A stretch of DNA of 20,031 nt, from contig MU119772.1 of assembly GCA_014904845.1 (NCBI GenBank), positions 1 to 20,031 of the forward strand, written 5' to 3'. The stretch's first letter is position 1, and every line of letters starts with the position of its first letter. The notes under the pieces were generated by a model that saw only the letters and a list, made by a program, of their open reading frames with translations, did no database searches and had not been told where the DNA came from. The DNA comes from Acephala macrosclerotiorum. Taxonomy: Eukaryota > Ascomycota > Leotiomycetes > Helotiales > Mollisiaceae. Position numbers and translations under genes: made by a program. This document shows positions 1 to 10,270 of the stretch, piece by piece.

Positions 1-95
1 AACCCTAACCCTAACCCTAACCCTAACCCTAACCCTAACCCTAACCCTAACCCTAACCCTAACCCTAACCCTAACCCTAACCCTAACCCTAACCC
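1..95. repeat. Telomere repeat array, (AACCCT)n
   Basis: Fifteen complete AACCCT units plus a partial one run without a mismatch from the first base to about base 95, then break into unique sequence (AACCCCATTC). This is the C-rich strand of the TTAGGG telomere repeat used by most filamentous fungi, oriented as expected for the left end of a chromosome. The array is bound in vivo by telomere proteins and maintained by telomerase. About 95 bp is probably only the assembled part of the tract. No degenerate telomere-like repeats are seen just inside it, so the junction is abrupt. Confidence 0.98.
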
Positions 96-278
96 CATTC
101 AAACGCCAATGAACTTTTCAGCCAATAATAAGGGATGATTGACTCAATTCTGCGTGATGCCATAACATGGCCCAATAGGATTTCCACTCCCACGACGCAA
201 TTTGATAGCTTGGAATGGTGCAAAGTGCGCATTTATATAACCGGTAGCACTACAAACTGTTCACCATCTGAAGCAGAA

Positions 279-500
279 TCAAAGCAGCCCACTCCATGCA
301 GTTGGAACAACCAGATATAGAGGCATAGATACTCCCGTACAGAAAATGCTCGTCCCTATGAGAATCCATGCCCAGAACCGATGGGCACCAACCAGACGAT
401 CCGAGAACAAGCTTGGATATATAAGCGTACCAGTTCCAAGAAGCTGCATAGCGGAGCTAGAAAGAAGTTGGTAGAAGTTACCGTTATTGTGACTTCCCAC
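279..500 (-). CDS. Possible transmembrane terminal exon of the telomere-adjacent gene
   Basis: This 73-codon frame has no ATG; its first listed codon is GTG and it probably follows an acceptor at CTCAAG (500). It encodes a polar start (GSHNNGNFYQLL) followed by two hydrophobic segments, roughly AMQLLGTGTLIYPSLF and FWAWILIGTSIFCTGVSMPLY, and ends VPTAWSGLL. That composition looks like real membrane protein rather than chance. It lies directly downstream of the gene at 519-1625 on the same strand and would be a natural last exon. However, the upstream exon leaves phase 0 at its GTGAGT donor and this exon needs phase 1. Either the splice sites differ from my model, or an indel has broken the gene, or this is a separate fragment. 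Confidence 0.35.
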   Translation of the reverse strand: MGSHNNGNFYQLLSSSAMQLLGTGTLIYPSLFSDRLVGAHRFWAWILIGTSIFCTGVSMPLYLVVPTAWSGLL

Positions 501-518
501 TTGAGACGGAGTATGTGA

Positions 519-1625
519 TCAAGCCAGTCCAGTTGGAATGCATAACAGGAGGCAAACCGTTGGGACTAGGAACGAGAGTGTAGAACTCACATTGTCGATC
601 TTTGAATATGCTTTAGCAACATTTGCTAATGGCGAATTCAATTCGTTAGTTTGCGGTGCTGTGTCGACTGGGTTCCTTAATGGATGTTAGGCGTTTTGTA
701 CAACGCAGAGATTGGGGTTGAGTTCGGGGTGTCTTACTACCACTCTTCAATGCTTGAATCTATAAGGACATGCGTGTTCATGTCAACCTCAATGCAGGCT
801 TCACGGAAATTCAGTTGAAGTGCTTCCATCTTTTTCTTCAAAACTGGGAGAATCTTTAGTGAAATTGCGTCAATTTCAGCCATATCCTTAATGCGGTGCG
901 GAAGAGATTGACAGCCCAATATCACCGATCTCAGTTTCAGTTTCAGTTTTGTTTCGTTGGCCTCCATGGTAAGGTGCTTCAAATACTGCTGGTGAGTATT
1001 TATCCAAGTCAAATTGTGTGGAATGACCAGATTCGGAGCATGCAAAGCGTAGGTATTTTCGGCGGCACATGTTGTGTACAATAACATACGTAGCTGAACG
1101 AACTGGGCATAGTATTTGCTAGTGCTAATATCAAGCAAGATGTCTAAAACTTCTTTGTCAGACAAGTTTTCAAGACTTTCTTGAATGTCGTTCTCAAATC
1201 GATTTTCGTAGATGTAGTCACCATCAGCTAAATCTCTGGTATTTCCAGACACAAGATCTTTGAACCTGTCGTAGGTGCCTTGACCCACGATTTGCGGGTT
1301 TGCCGTATATGCGTGTTCGATGGTATTCAGGGCCCATGCATCAAGTCGCACAAGAGCACATGCGATATCACGCATATAAGGCATGTTCGTAAAGCCAGAC
1401 TTGAGTCCATCACTGCTGCTTCTCGAGTCTAAATACCCGCGGTCAAAACTGAAGCACTGGATATATTCTAGACTCAATAAGGTGGGGAAGAGCGTCTGGT
1501 CTCGGCCTTGTACGGTTCCTAAGTCCAGCCTGAAGCGCGACTATTTCAGTTTGGGCAGTTAATTGTCCGCTGGGATCAGGCTGAGATATACCAACAGCCT
1601 CTGCGGGTGTTGGCGTCCCTGACAT
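519..1625 (-). CDS. Unrecognised multi-exon fungal gene next to the telomere
   Basis: I do not recognise the family. The best model has exon 1 at 1625-1514, starting at ATG with a Pro/Ala-rich N-terminus (MSGTPTPAEAVG). Next comes a 46-nt intron (GTACAA...TAG) and exon 2 at 1467-741. A 65-nt intron follows (GTAGTA, CCTAAC branch site, TTAAG acceptor), and exon 3 begins at 675. Both junctions keep the frame, and the second completes a Trp codon (IEEW|NPVD). Exon 2 is a 240-residue, mostly helical, charged soluble stretch with no catalytic motif I can name. The 3' end is unsettled. Reading on in exon 3 gives a stop at 521-519 and a protein of about 331 residues. Alternatively a GTGAGT donor at 590 leads into the membrane-type reading frame at 279-500, but that join is out of phase. 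Transcription runs toward the telomere. Intron sizes match those of the confident genes nearby. Confidence 0.55.
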
Positions 1626-3233
1626 GACGGAAATAACGACCGACGGCAGCTCTGAGTCTCAGTCAATATCGCGAGTTGAGGAAGGTGGTGTATATCATAT
1701 TACCCTGGATGGAAGAAGACAAAGTCGCACTTTCCGTGATCGCAAACTACGAAATATATCTTGAAGAACGATGGGAAAGCTGGAGGACAAACAGGTGATA
1801 AAAATGAAAGACAGCAAATATCTAAAACAATGACAGTTGTCAGTACTATATGCCATTGGTTGAAAGTGGTGGCGTTGTGGCTTAGCGCTTGAGTCTGCCT
1901 TGATCAAGCTTTCGTTTGGACTGAGGAAATGCGGTGTCATTTACCAGCCAACGCGATTGTACGATCCAGAAGCTGAAGTCCATTCATAGGTCTAGTCTGC
2001 CTTGCGCCCTGTTCCTTATACATGATCATACACTGCATAACTAACTTTTGTCACAGACCCATTGCCATTGGTAAACCGATCGAGCTGCAATGTAAGCAGT
2101 CGGTTCATGTGAGTTAGATAACAAAGTCAAATTACAATGTACGCTATAGGACGCTGAAAGCTCCGGGTTCAGACGAAGACGAGGGCGTACCCAATAACGA
2201 CGCAGTCGTACATACCGATGAAAATTGCAAGTCGGACGATCGCCTAGATTCGTTGTGAGATACGAGGCCTGCAAAGTGATGAAAGTGCAGAAATAGAAAC
2301 CGTCAAATACGGAACGCATACAGCTCCAGGAGTGGCATAGAGATTCCAAAATGGGGGTACGAGATCATGTCCCACGTGATTTGAGCTCATTTTCTAAAGG
2401 GGTTCGCTTTTATCACCGATGACTTCGGGATCTTGGATACACTCGAGATCTTCAGCTCGCAAACGCCAGCAAGCTTGAACAAGACTCTCAATATTGAAGA
2501 CGATCATATGCTACCACTCTCACATGTCAAGGAATGAAATCCATCAAGATCATTTGGAAAATCAGATCTCAGCTGCGAATCAGGGTTTCTGAATCACAGT
2601 TTGGATCAAAAGGGAATTCAAGATCATCACGTAAACAAAACGAAGAAAGCACGCGGATCTTTGAGGGGACTTCCCGACAACTTCGTTGCAGAAAACCAAG
2701 ACTCCAAAATGTCAGATCAAGATGCCAACACCGCATCTAATATATTGATACCAGCGTCGGTTAAGTTATCAGCGAGAAGCGCTATCGCTATAGAATGCAG
2801 GGAAACGGGGCACGGCACATGATCACAGGCGAGTCCTCGGCGTCAAAGCCCTTGCATAGGCGCGTGGCGGCGAGAGAGATAGGGACCCTCGTCGGAACGC
2901 AGAACGTGGTTTGAAACTCTATGTCTAAACACTAGGAAATAGTTGCAGCACACCAAATATCAGCGCTTTCAATTGGGTTAGCTCTTGCATTTCTTTTACT
3001 ATCGCTCCTTTTTGCATTTTACATCCTTCTACGTACCGCCTTGGTCTTATCATCGGCGATAACATCGCGTGCCCGGTCAAGTTTTCCGATTTTGGAAATA
3101 TGGGCCCAAGAGATGTGACCAAGCGGGCCCAACTCGTATCTGGAGAGATTACAATATTCATGCTTTTAATGGGGAGGACTCCTACGTCGTTGTCGGTCGC
3201 AAATCCTGAATCCTCGTCTATCAACTCCTTCGA
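1626..3233. other. Intergenic stretch with no supportable gene
   Basis: Several frames of 60-190 codons are open here on both strands, but none shows a recognisable domain, good start and consistent splice signals. The largest, on the minus strand over 2925-3488, lies antisense to the first exons of the endoglucanase and is best explained as its shadow. A plus-strand frame around 2534-2822 is polar and Lys/Ser-rich with no ATG near its start; it could be a remnant of a gene but nothing supports a function. The last few hundred bases before 3234 presumably hold the endoglucanase promoter. I could not assign individual sites. Confidence 0.5.
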
Positions 3234-4671
3234 ATGCCGGCCATGATTTCGCGGGTGCTGGTGCTGTTGTGTGGGCTGTCCACCGTCCTCGGACAGGTGC
3301 AGTATATGGTGAGCGATAGAAATTGGTGTGATTGAATGCTGGCTGATTGAAATAGGGGATGAACATCGCGGGGTTTGACTTTGGCTGCGCGACAAACGTG
3401 AGCTGGTCATCGCGAGGAAATCCATCACCATGCTGATGGATGAACAGGGTTCCTGCGATTTCTCGACCATGCTTCCGCCATTGACCAAGCTGGGAGGTTC
3501 AGATGGTGCAGCTCAAATGCAGCATTTCCTGGGTGACGACCAGATGAACACCTTCCGCCTACGTTCGTATTTCCAAACACCTTCCATTATTCCAAACTAA
3601 CCATTGATAGCTGTTCCATGGCAATACCTCACCAACAATGTGATGGGCGGCGATCTCGACCCCACCAATTTCGGGAAGTACGACCAACTGATGCAGACCT
3701 GCCTCAACACCACAGCCTACTGCATCATCGATCTTCACAACTATGCGCGATGGAACGACCTGGTTATTGGACAATCTGATGGCGCTCCCACGAACGAACA
3801 ATTCGCAGATTTGTGGGCAGCGCTTGCAACGAAATACAAGAACGAGCCAAAGGTCATCTTCGGAATCATGAATGAACCTCACGACCTCGACATCGTCAAA
3901 TGGGCAGATACAGTACAGGCAGCTGTCACAGCCATTCGAAAGGCTGGAGCCACAACTCAGATGATATTGCTCCCTGGAACGAACTTTAGCTGTGCAGTCA
4001 CATTCACCAGCACAGGAAGTGCAAGCGCGTTGATGTCAGTGGTCAACCTGGATAATTCGACAACAAATCTGGTGTATGATGTCCATCAATATCTGGACTT
4101 TGACAACTCTGGTACCCATTCGACTTGCTCGGTAAACACAACAGCAGGCTTCGCAGAATTGGCGTCCTGGCTCAGGTCGAATGGCCGGCAGGCTGTGGTA
4201 GGAGAAACAGGAGCTGGAAGCGACAGTTCGGTATGTCACCTCCTTGAAGTCTCGTGGCTTCACATTCCCATAATGGACATTCTTGCTGACTTTCTCTTCC
4301 AGTGTCTCGAATACTTCTGCGCCCAGAATACAGTCATTCAGGAGAACGCCGACGTTTTTATCGGTTTCTTCGGGTGGGCTGCAGGCTCTTTCGCTACAGA
4401 CTACGTCCTCTCCATGACACCTTCGCAAGCAACCAACGGGAAATGGACAGACAATACTCTCGTCTCAGAATGTGTTATTGCTCCTTGGCTTGTGAACAAC
4501 ACGGCTGTTGCGGCGAAGTATTCAAGTGCTTTGACGGCAATACCAACAGCGACGAGTTCTAGTGCGAGCTCAACAAGTACGAAGAAGGGTGATGCGGCAA
4601 GTATAAAGGTGGCGAGGAGAGGGATTGAAGTCATTGTAGGTATAACAGTAATATTTAATGTAATAATTTAG
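3234..4671 (+). CDS. Secreted GH5 endo-beta-1,4-glucanase (EGII/Cel5A type)
   Basis: Five exons: 3234-3308, 3356-3397, 3448-3562, 3611-4230 and 4303-4671, separated by introns of 47, 50, 48 and 72 nt. Spliced together they give 406 residues in one frame. Residues 1-20 are a signal peptide (LVLLCGLSTVLG, then QVQYM). The GH5 barrel starts with NIAGFDFGC and continues through TFRLPVPWQYL and LHNYARWN. The acid/base Glu is E166 in FGIMNEPHD and the nucleophile is E276 in VVGETGAG, matching the two catalytic positions of fungal EGII. The family cuts internal beta-1,4 bonds of cellulose and related glucans outside the cell. There is no N-terminal CBM1 or linker. The C-terminus has a Ser/Thr-rich stretch (about 366-377), a Lys/Arg-containing spacer and a hydrophobic end (391-406), suggesting GPI or membrane anchoring. 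The fourth intron is a multiple of three and lacks a stop, so its retention would insert 24 residues without a frameshift. Confidence 0.93.
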
Positions 4672-5777
4672 ATCACTTCTCTTCGCAAGCTAATTTGTTG
4701 ATGAGTACGTGAGGACAACGGTCGCTCTAACACAGTTTTCATTCTGAAGTCTCTTGCATCTCTCTAACACTGACCGCAAGGATGGCTCATGAATATGCCA
4801 AACTCACCCGTTCTTCAGAATAAAGCTTCCTCAGTGGTTCGTCCTTTCGTACTGGAGATTGTTCTTTCCTGCTTCTAGTGGATCACTGCATGGGAAGAGA
4901 TTAACCTTAATGTCAGTTGGGAACGGCGCTCCCGGACAATATGGCAGGCTCGGGAGCTTCGGAACAAGGACGTGCAGAGCTTCCTCATTGGTATTTCCAA
5001 TAACGTTTCGAGATTGATGCCGAAATTGAGGCTGTTGTGGGTATTCGGCTTAGTTGCCTGATGCCAGCATGCCAAGCATTTGAAGTTGGAGAATGTTCTA
5101 CCATGAAACATCAACACATGCTCTTGATGAGATATATTCTGAGAAACGGGCAGTGCGGCGCTTCAATCCTGCAACATGGAAACAGCAGCACCTCGCTGAA
5201 GCAGAAGAAGCACGTTAATTTTGAAAGTGACTTTCAGACTCTTTCCCGTTCGCGGACGAACTTCGGTCGGAGAACACACTTCAGGAAGGAATACGATATA
5301 CAAATACCTTTCCGTAAGGTCTCTTGCCCGTTGTACCAATTTTGCTGGCAAGAAATTCCATTTAAGCACGATTTTCATCTAACCACACCTGCGAATTCAC
5401 AGGTGACAGGAAGTTTGGAGAGACAAAGGATTGAGCAAAACTCCAAATGAGGGCAAGCAAAAGGACATGAAATAAAACGAGAGAGTGTACACTTAAAGAT
5501 AGAAACTTTGATGATCTTTCTCTGATGCAAAAGCTTCTACGTGTTTCTGGTTGGATGTGCGTCACACATTCGTATTGGAAGTTGGCTGTGCTGTTCGAGA
5601 TCATCTGCATGTTCTGCACTCTGTAATACACTTGATAGGGTGGGTGGTGTGCGGTAGAGTGAAAGTTTTCTTGGGAAGATGTTTATAACGTGTTTACATT
5701 ACTCCCGAAACAAAGTTGGATCATTAAGTGCTTGCAGAACGCTGTGCAACTCTTCCTCGACTTATCCGCACTCTACT
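4672..5777. other. Intergenic stretch between two convergent genes, exon-like scraps only
   Basis: The endoglucanase and the dioxygenase converge on this 1.1 kb. An AATAAA at 4819-4824 lies about 150 nt past the endoglucanase stop and could be its polyadenylation signal. A plus-strand frame at 4879-5061, just after a CTTCTAG acceptor-like string, encodes a 60-residue basic, Trp-containing peptide. A second plus-strand frame (5037-5450) and a minus-strand frame with one hydrophobic segment (5362-5631) are also open. None has a convincing start, domain or splice partner, so I regard them as chance or decayed sequence. Confidence 0.45.
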
Positions 5778-6839
5778 TCAGTAGGCCTTGACTCCAGCAA
5801 GCTTCAAAAGCCTGTCATTCATATCAGGCAACTCCATTGGTTGATCTCTGTCTCTAGGATCCCTCGTTCCATCATCCAAGATTGTTTGATTATCTCTAAT
5901 GACAATGTTGTCATGCGGCCAGTGTGTGGTTCCGCCCCAGGACTTGAAGACCGTCCGTTTTCTCTCCAGGGACTCTTCGCTAGCAAGCCTAGCAGGAGTG
6001 TAGGTTGCATAGATGATCGTTCGGATCTGATTACTGGACTCTTCAGGTTCACTTCCATAGTGGATGGTTCGGCTATCCCAGAGAATGAGATCCCCCACAT
6101 CTGCACAGACTTTAAGGGGCTTGAGACCCTTTGCAGTGAACCATTCGAGCTGCTCTCTTTCGAACATGTGCAAGTCCCTCGGTTTCCAGCTTGACTTCTC
6201 TGTCTGTGTGTCGAAGAATTCGTCGTTGAACTTGTGAGAGCCTGGATACACAACTAGACCTCCATCATCAGGTCCAGATGGGGATAAGTTGATGATTCCT
6301 TGGACACAGTGCATGCCTCGTCGAAGAGGACTTTGATCAATGTGCTCCCAGGCAGGCTTCCTCTCTTTATCCTTTCGATTTGGCAGAGTGATGTTCAAGG
6401 AATCAAAGCTCACCAATAGCTCGTCTGTTCCCCAGAGGTGCGCGAACGCAGCCACGATACCAGGCTCCATCCTCGCATCCCACATGAACTTCTCATGAAC
6501 CACACCATATGTCGAAAATGTGTTGATCTTGCTTTGATATGGGAGATTCTCCTTGATCCAGGTTTCTGGCTTGTTGAAGTCAAGTTCCGTGTCGAAGGAT
6601 TTGAGCCATCCATAAGCCTTCTCTTGGTACCCCACCGCTCGATCCCTTGGGATCACATTCTTCACAACGGTGAATCCGTTTTCGAATAGGTCAGCACGCC
6701 AGTCGACGTACTTTGTCTTGGGCCTCGAGTCTGTTAGCACACATCCAGGGTTGGAATGTGGTCAAACCTACGCGGCTATTTCAGGAAGAGGGGCAGCCAA
6801 AATGGTTGGCTCCTCTGACAGAAGTGCTGAAGGAGCCAT
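5778..6839 (-). CDS. Phytanoyl-CoA dioxygenase (PhyH) family Fe(II)/2-oxoglutarate oxygenase
   Basis: Exon 1 is 6839-6772, starting at an ATG in good context (GACCATGG). A 48-nt intron spans 6771-6724 and exon 2 is 6723-5778, giving 337 residues. The family oxidises an organic substrate with O2 and 2-oxoglutarate at a mononuclear iron. The iron ligands are visible: H150 and D152 in WEHIDQS and distal H244 in SRTIHYGS. R257 (NQIRTIIY) is a plausible 2-oxoglutarate binder. The fold is a complete double-stranded beta-helix of usual length, with no signal peptide or membrane segment, so it is probably cytosolic. It resembles a widespread group of uncharacterised ascomycete PhyH proteins more than peroxisomal phytanoyl-CoA hydroxylase; its end (AGVKAY) is not a clear peroxisomal signal. 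The substrate is unknown and no biosynthetic core gene lies nearby. The intron model assumes that the AG directly after the branch sequence GTGCTAACAG is skipped for the next AG, which is the choice that restores the frame. Confidence 0.9.
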
Positions 6840-7858
6840 GGTCGTTCGATTAATTTGTGAGATGCTGTTCTGCTCACTAAGCTGTAAGATTCCAGGAACT
6901 TACAGCCACGGCGATAAAGCTTTTGCCTAATGCTGATGCAGAAAGTGGCGGTTGTCTCTTGCGTGTGGTGTTGACGTGAAGCGGAGGGGTCGTGGAATAT
7001 ATCGCAAGTATCGCGCGATCATCCATTGTTGAAAGTGGGATATCCAGACCCACTGTCCCCTCTCCCCTACCGGGTAAATCTCAAGAGAGGGGATAGTTTG
7101 CCCTAAGATCACGCTGCCATTCGGAAGTGCGGCGCCAGAGCCATTTCTCGATTCTCATTCGTGCTTCAAAACTCCGAACAAAAGTCCATTGAGCATGCTC
7201 CGGGAAAACATCGGCCCCGGATTTTTGGGCTCGCATGATGATGTCCACATCCATGCTTTGCATTCGCTTTCGGTGAACTGTTGTCCGAAGATGGTGTGCT
7301 GTAGACGTGAACTTTTGTGCAGGTCGGAGCCCATATGACGAGCTTGGTCGCTAGATATTCCCGATGGTTGCAACAGTTGAAAGCCGGTATAGGCCCGAAA
7401 GTCCTCAATTCAGAGCCAGAACGTGTCTACAAAGGAGGCCATACAATTGTCCACCTCAGATTCAACTTGAGGCCACGATACAGGATATGGATGCCCTGTA
7501 TTTACTTCAATCTTACCGAAGCTCTCCAATGAAATGCAAGGATCCCACCGTTACATTTCCCAAGACTGTGAGTACTATGCGATTCGGTCAAGGACGTATC
7601 TGAGTAAAGTTCAGTGTCTAAAATAGATTTCTCTAGCCAGACTCTCTCTTCATACGTCTGTGATGGACACTTGTCTTGACGGAAGGATCCTCGAGGTGGC
7701 GCGGGAGATAGCGAGTGAAAGACCGTACGGAATCTTGAGAATCGGTCCAGGGCGAACTAACTAAGAAACCTCCATAATAATAATCTCCAAGACACCAAGG
7801 AGCATTGGCCTCTCCTGCCGTGAGCAGCGACTTGGCGACTCGGCGAGAACAAGCATTG
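6840..7858. other. Gene-poor stretch, unassigned short frames
   Basis: The first bases hold the dioxygenase 5' leader and promoter. Beyond that I find only short overlapping frames on both strands. The most protein-like is on the minus strand at 7081-7263, an Arg/Trp-rich peptide of 60 residues ending RANYPLS that begins at TTG. It has no domain I know. A 9-bp inverted repeat is described separately. Confidence 0.45.
7056..7093. repeat. 9-bp perfect inverted repeat
   Basis: TCCCCTCTC at 7056-7064 is matched by its exact reverse complement GAGAGGGGA at 7085-7093, with a 20-nt spacer. The transcript could fold as a hairpin. CCCCT is also the core of the fungal stress-response element bound by Msn2/4-type zinc-finger factors, and two CCCCT copies occur in the left arm and just after it. 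The site is about 220 bp upstream of the dioxygenase start codon, so it could be a regulatory site for that gene. This is inference from position and sequence alone. Confidence 0.3.
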
Positions 7859-8933
7859 CTACAGTTGAATCATTCCCAGGGGGTGTTTAAACAAAACGCT
7901 TTCTCCTCGAGCCCATCGACGCAAACCATTTACAACCGCAATCGAGAGGCTGTCCAACACACCTAAGATAACATTGATCCAAGTCTTGATTCCTTCGATG
8001 TGAGGGCTGCTGAGACATCTCGAGAGTATTGCTTCAATATAAAGCCCTGAATTTCGCAGCATCTCATGCTCTCATGGTGCATTCCAGCGTCCTTCGGCAC
8101 CCAGATATTCCTTTGTGGTACAATATATCTCTCAGCCACCCGATGAGCAACGTTGGTGATGGTGTCCCAGGGGAACGATCTCGCTGTATTGATGGAAGGT
8201 GCGATGCGGCTTATTCGAAAACGAGGAAGGGGATAGGAGCGGAGATCAATGGTCATTCAAGCGAGGGCATCTCTTCGTCCATCGGTCTGTTCTTCGATTT
8301 GAGAGGATCGAAATGGTTGCCTGTGGGAGATGAATGTCAACGAAATGAACCAGCAGTGGCGTGTGGTGGAATTGAATTCCTCAACATACCATTTGCGACA
8401 ACTCAAACGTGAGAAGCTGGGAAATTCTACGAGCGGCAGGATTTTATCGATGTCTATTGCGCATTCAGCTCATCACCTTGGTGGATAGCAGCGGACTCGT
8501 AGCCACAATATCAAGAAAACTACATGCGTTGATCGGCACGCCCAACTTGGATCTTATCTTTGCGTGCCTTGGAATCGACATAGAATACTGAGCATCGCTG
8601 GCCTGCTTCGCATGAACATCCGATAGTGGCGTATCTCGAATAGGCAGTCTTGAAACGGCCCGCACCCGTTGACAATATTGGAATGCTTAGCGAATGTTGA
8701 ATTTGGATTTTGATACAAGTCGTGGGATCTCTCAACGCGGAATTCGAAATAGGAGATAAAGGTGGCGGCGTGCTTGGCCAAATGATAGATGCATTCGAAA
8801 CAGAGGCTGACGGTTGACGATCGGTCGACCGTTTCCAACTGACCTCCCGCTCGAAGTGAAGACGGCGACAGAGAAGTAGAAAGGAAAACACCGGAAGTTC
8901 CTAGCAGGATTTGGCCTCTAACAGAGTGTTTCA
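7859..8933. other. Gene-poor stretch with overlapping minus-strand frames
   Basis: Minus-strand frames at 7859-8062 (67 codons) and 7963-8256 (97 codons, ATG start) overlap in different frames, and two more overlap at 8520-8934. Parts of the 7859-8062 frame look like normal helical protein (ILGVLDSLSIAVVNGL). No frame has a recognisable domain or joins to a neighbour through clean splice signals. These may be pieces of one or more decayed genes on the minus strand. Confidence 0.4.
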
Positions 8934-9125
8934 TTAGTCTGAAAATAATTCTTCCATGGGAAGGATGTCATGGCGCGAAGGAACCCACGAGCGAAGAAAA
9001 GCAGAGAGCCAACTCAGAGCAACACAACCTGTCGTCCATTGTTCAAGCAAAGCTTTCCCCTCAGATGCTTTCAAGGTCTCCTCGAGATTGATGGCGGCAG
9101 CGGTGAGGAAGGCACCCAGAAGACC
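8934..9125 (-). pseudogene. Exon-like fragment, family not recognised
   Basis: On the minus strand a pyrimidine-rich acceptor (TCTCGTGTCTTCAG, ending about 9126) is followed by 63 codons in one frame with ordinary coding composition. The peptide is Ala/Leu-rich and ends LPMEELFSD before a TAA stop at 8936-8934. It looks like the last exon of a gene. Upstream of the acceptor the sequence turns AT-rich, and I could not find an exon to join. It may therefore be a relic whose 5' part is lost. I cannot name the family. Confidence 0.3.
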
Positions 9126-9134
9126 TGAAGACAC

Positions 9135-10258
9135 GAGATAAACCAGATGTCACGTAGAAGCTAACCAAAATTCCGCAAGGAACCAAGTCCTCCACGTTCA
9201 ACTTCCCTTTGAACACAAAAAGCTTATTTCGGCTAAATAAAACGGACTATATCGCAGAAAACAAAAGCAGATATTTCCACGAATATAATTTAAAGCAGAG
9301 ATCGAACTTAAAACTGCTTCAACCAAGACGCTCGCACCCAAAAAGATCTGAAGGCGATAAGCTTGTCAATCTGGCTAATACCAAGTAAGCAGCAGTACTA
9401 AGTTGGGTAGGCGCGCTGAAGGCGGAGGGACTGCAGACTTGTCTTATGGTGCTTTTGGGGCGGGGGGAGATTCAAGGAAAACTTCGTCATTGCTCTGCAG
9501 TAAAGACAAAACTTGGAAACGCAATGTATGATACGAACAGCTGATAAACAACAGCACATCTCCGTATCCCATGATCTAGAAGCATCTCGCATTCAGGGGA
9601 AGAAGCAAACTAATGCAGGTCCAGGCGGATGGCGTGAAAAGCAAGTGCTGACTATGCGCTTGGCATTCACCCGTTACCAACGCTTCTCCTGTTCCTAAAC
9701 GAACCTCATCAAACTATTTGAGGCCGCTCGTCCCAAACATAAACTGCGCACGCCTGGCTTGTCTTAAACTAGCGTCGGTGGTAATTGCTTTCCCCACAAT
9801 GTTATATTAGATGCTAATGCCGGGTTAGCTTTCGGTGGCGAATACAGTGGTCTATCCAATCACCAGGTCAGGATCTCGTACGAAGTATTTTTGTCTGCAA
9901 TAAGTTAAATCCTATGGCGTTATTTAACATTTATTCACCCCTGCAGGGAGTAGACTTGCTTTGCGGGGGTGGCGTTGTGGAAAAAGTCCGTCAAATCTGG
10001 TAGAGATTGGGATTGGTCACAAAAACAGAGGTCGATTGTGATGTCTCGTGGGTCTCACAGGTGAGCTGAGGTGATATCTTTCGAGCTCCTTGCATTGTTG
10101 TGATGCCGTGATGCATCTCGTGTTTTTTGATTACCCATACGAGCAACAATAGCGTTAAGAGGAAGCGCGATCCTGGTCTCGTATTTTAAGCTTAACTTCC
10201 GCGCGAGTTGGGATGGGGTCGGAATAGAAACACCTCGGACCGATCGTCTGGTAATTTA
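9135..10258. other. AT-richer intergenic stretch, nothing supportable
   Basis: No frame here shows a domain or consistent exon structure. Short frames at 9398-9592 (-) and 9513-9698 (+) overlap each other and are most likely chance. The right part is the distal upstream region of the cell-wall protein gene. Confidence 0.5.
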
Positions 10259-10270
10259 TAGAACGTTCTA
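10259..10270. promoter_or_regulatory. Heat-shock-element-like palindrome upstream of the cell-wall gene
   Basis: TAGAACGTTCTA is a perfect 12-bp palindrome containing the inverted pair nGAAnnTTCn, the minimal two-unit form of the eukaryotic heat shock element bound by Hsf1. It is 438 bp upstream of the ATG of the secreted wall-protein gene on the same strand. A functional element usually has three or more alternating units, and I see only two, so this may be fortuitous. Confidence 0.25.

Noticed and set aside
930..960. Short CAGTTT tandem repeat
   Set aside because: Only about three 6-bp units, lying inside exon 2 of the telomere-adjacent gene where it encodes alternating Lys and Leu; no sign of a microsatellite of note.
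2925..3488. Long minus-strand frame of 187 codons
   Set aside because: It lies antisense to the first exons and introns of the endoglucanase, is Ser/Pro/His-rich without a domain, and the plus-strand gene explains the sequence with consistent splicing.
4036..4428. Minus-strand frame of 130 codons inside the endoglucanase
   Set aside because: Fully antisense to strongly conserved GH5 coding sequence; shadow frame.
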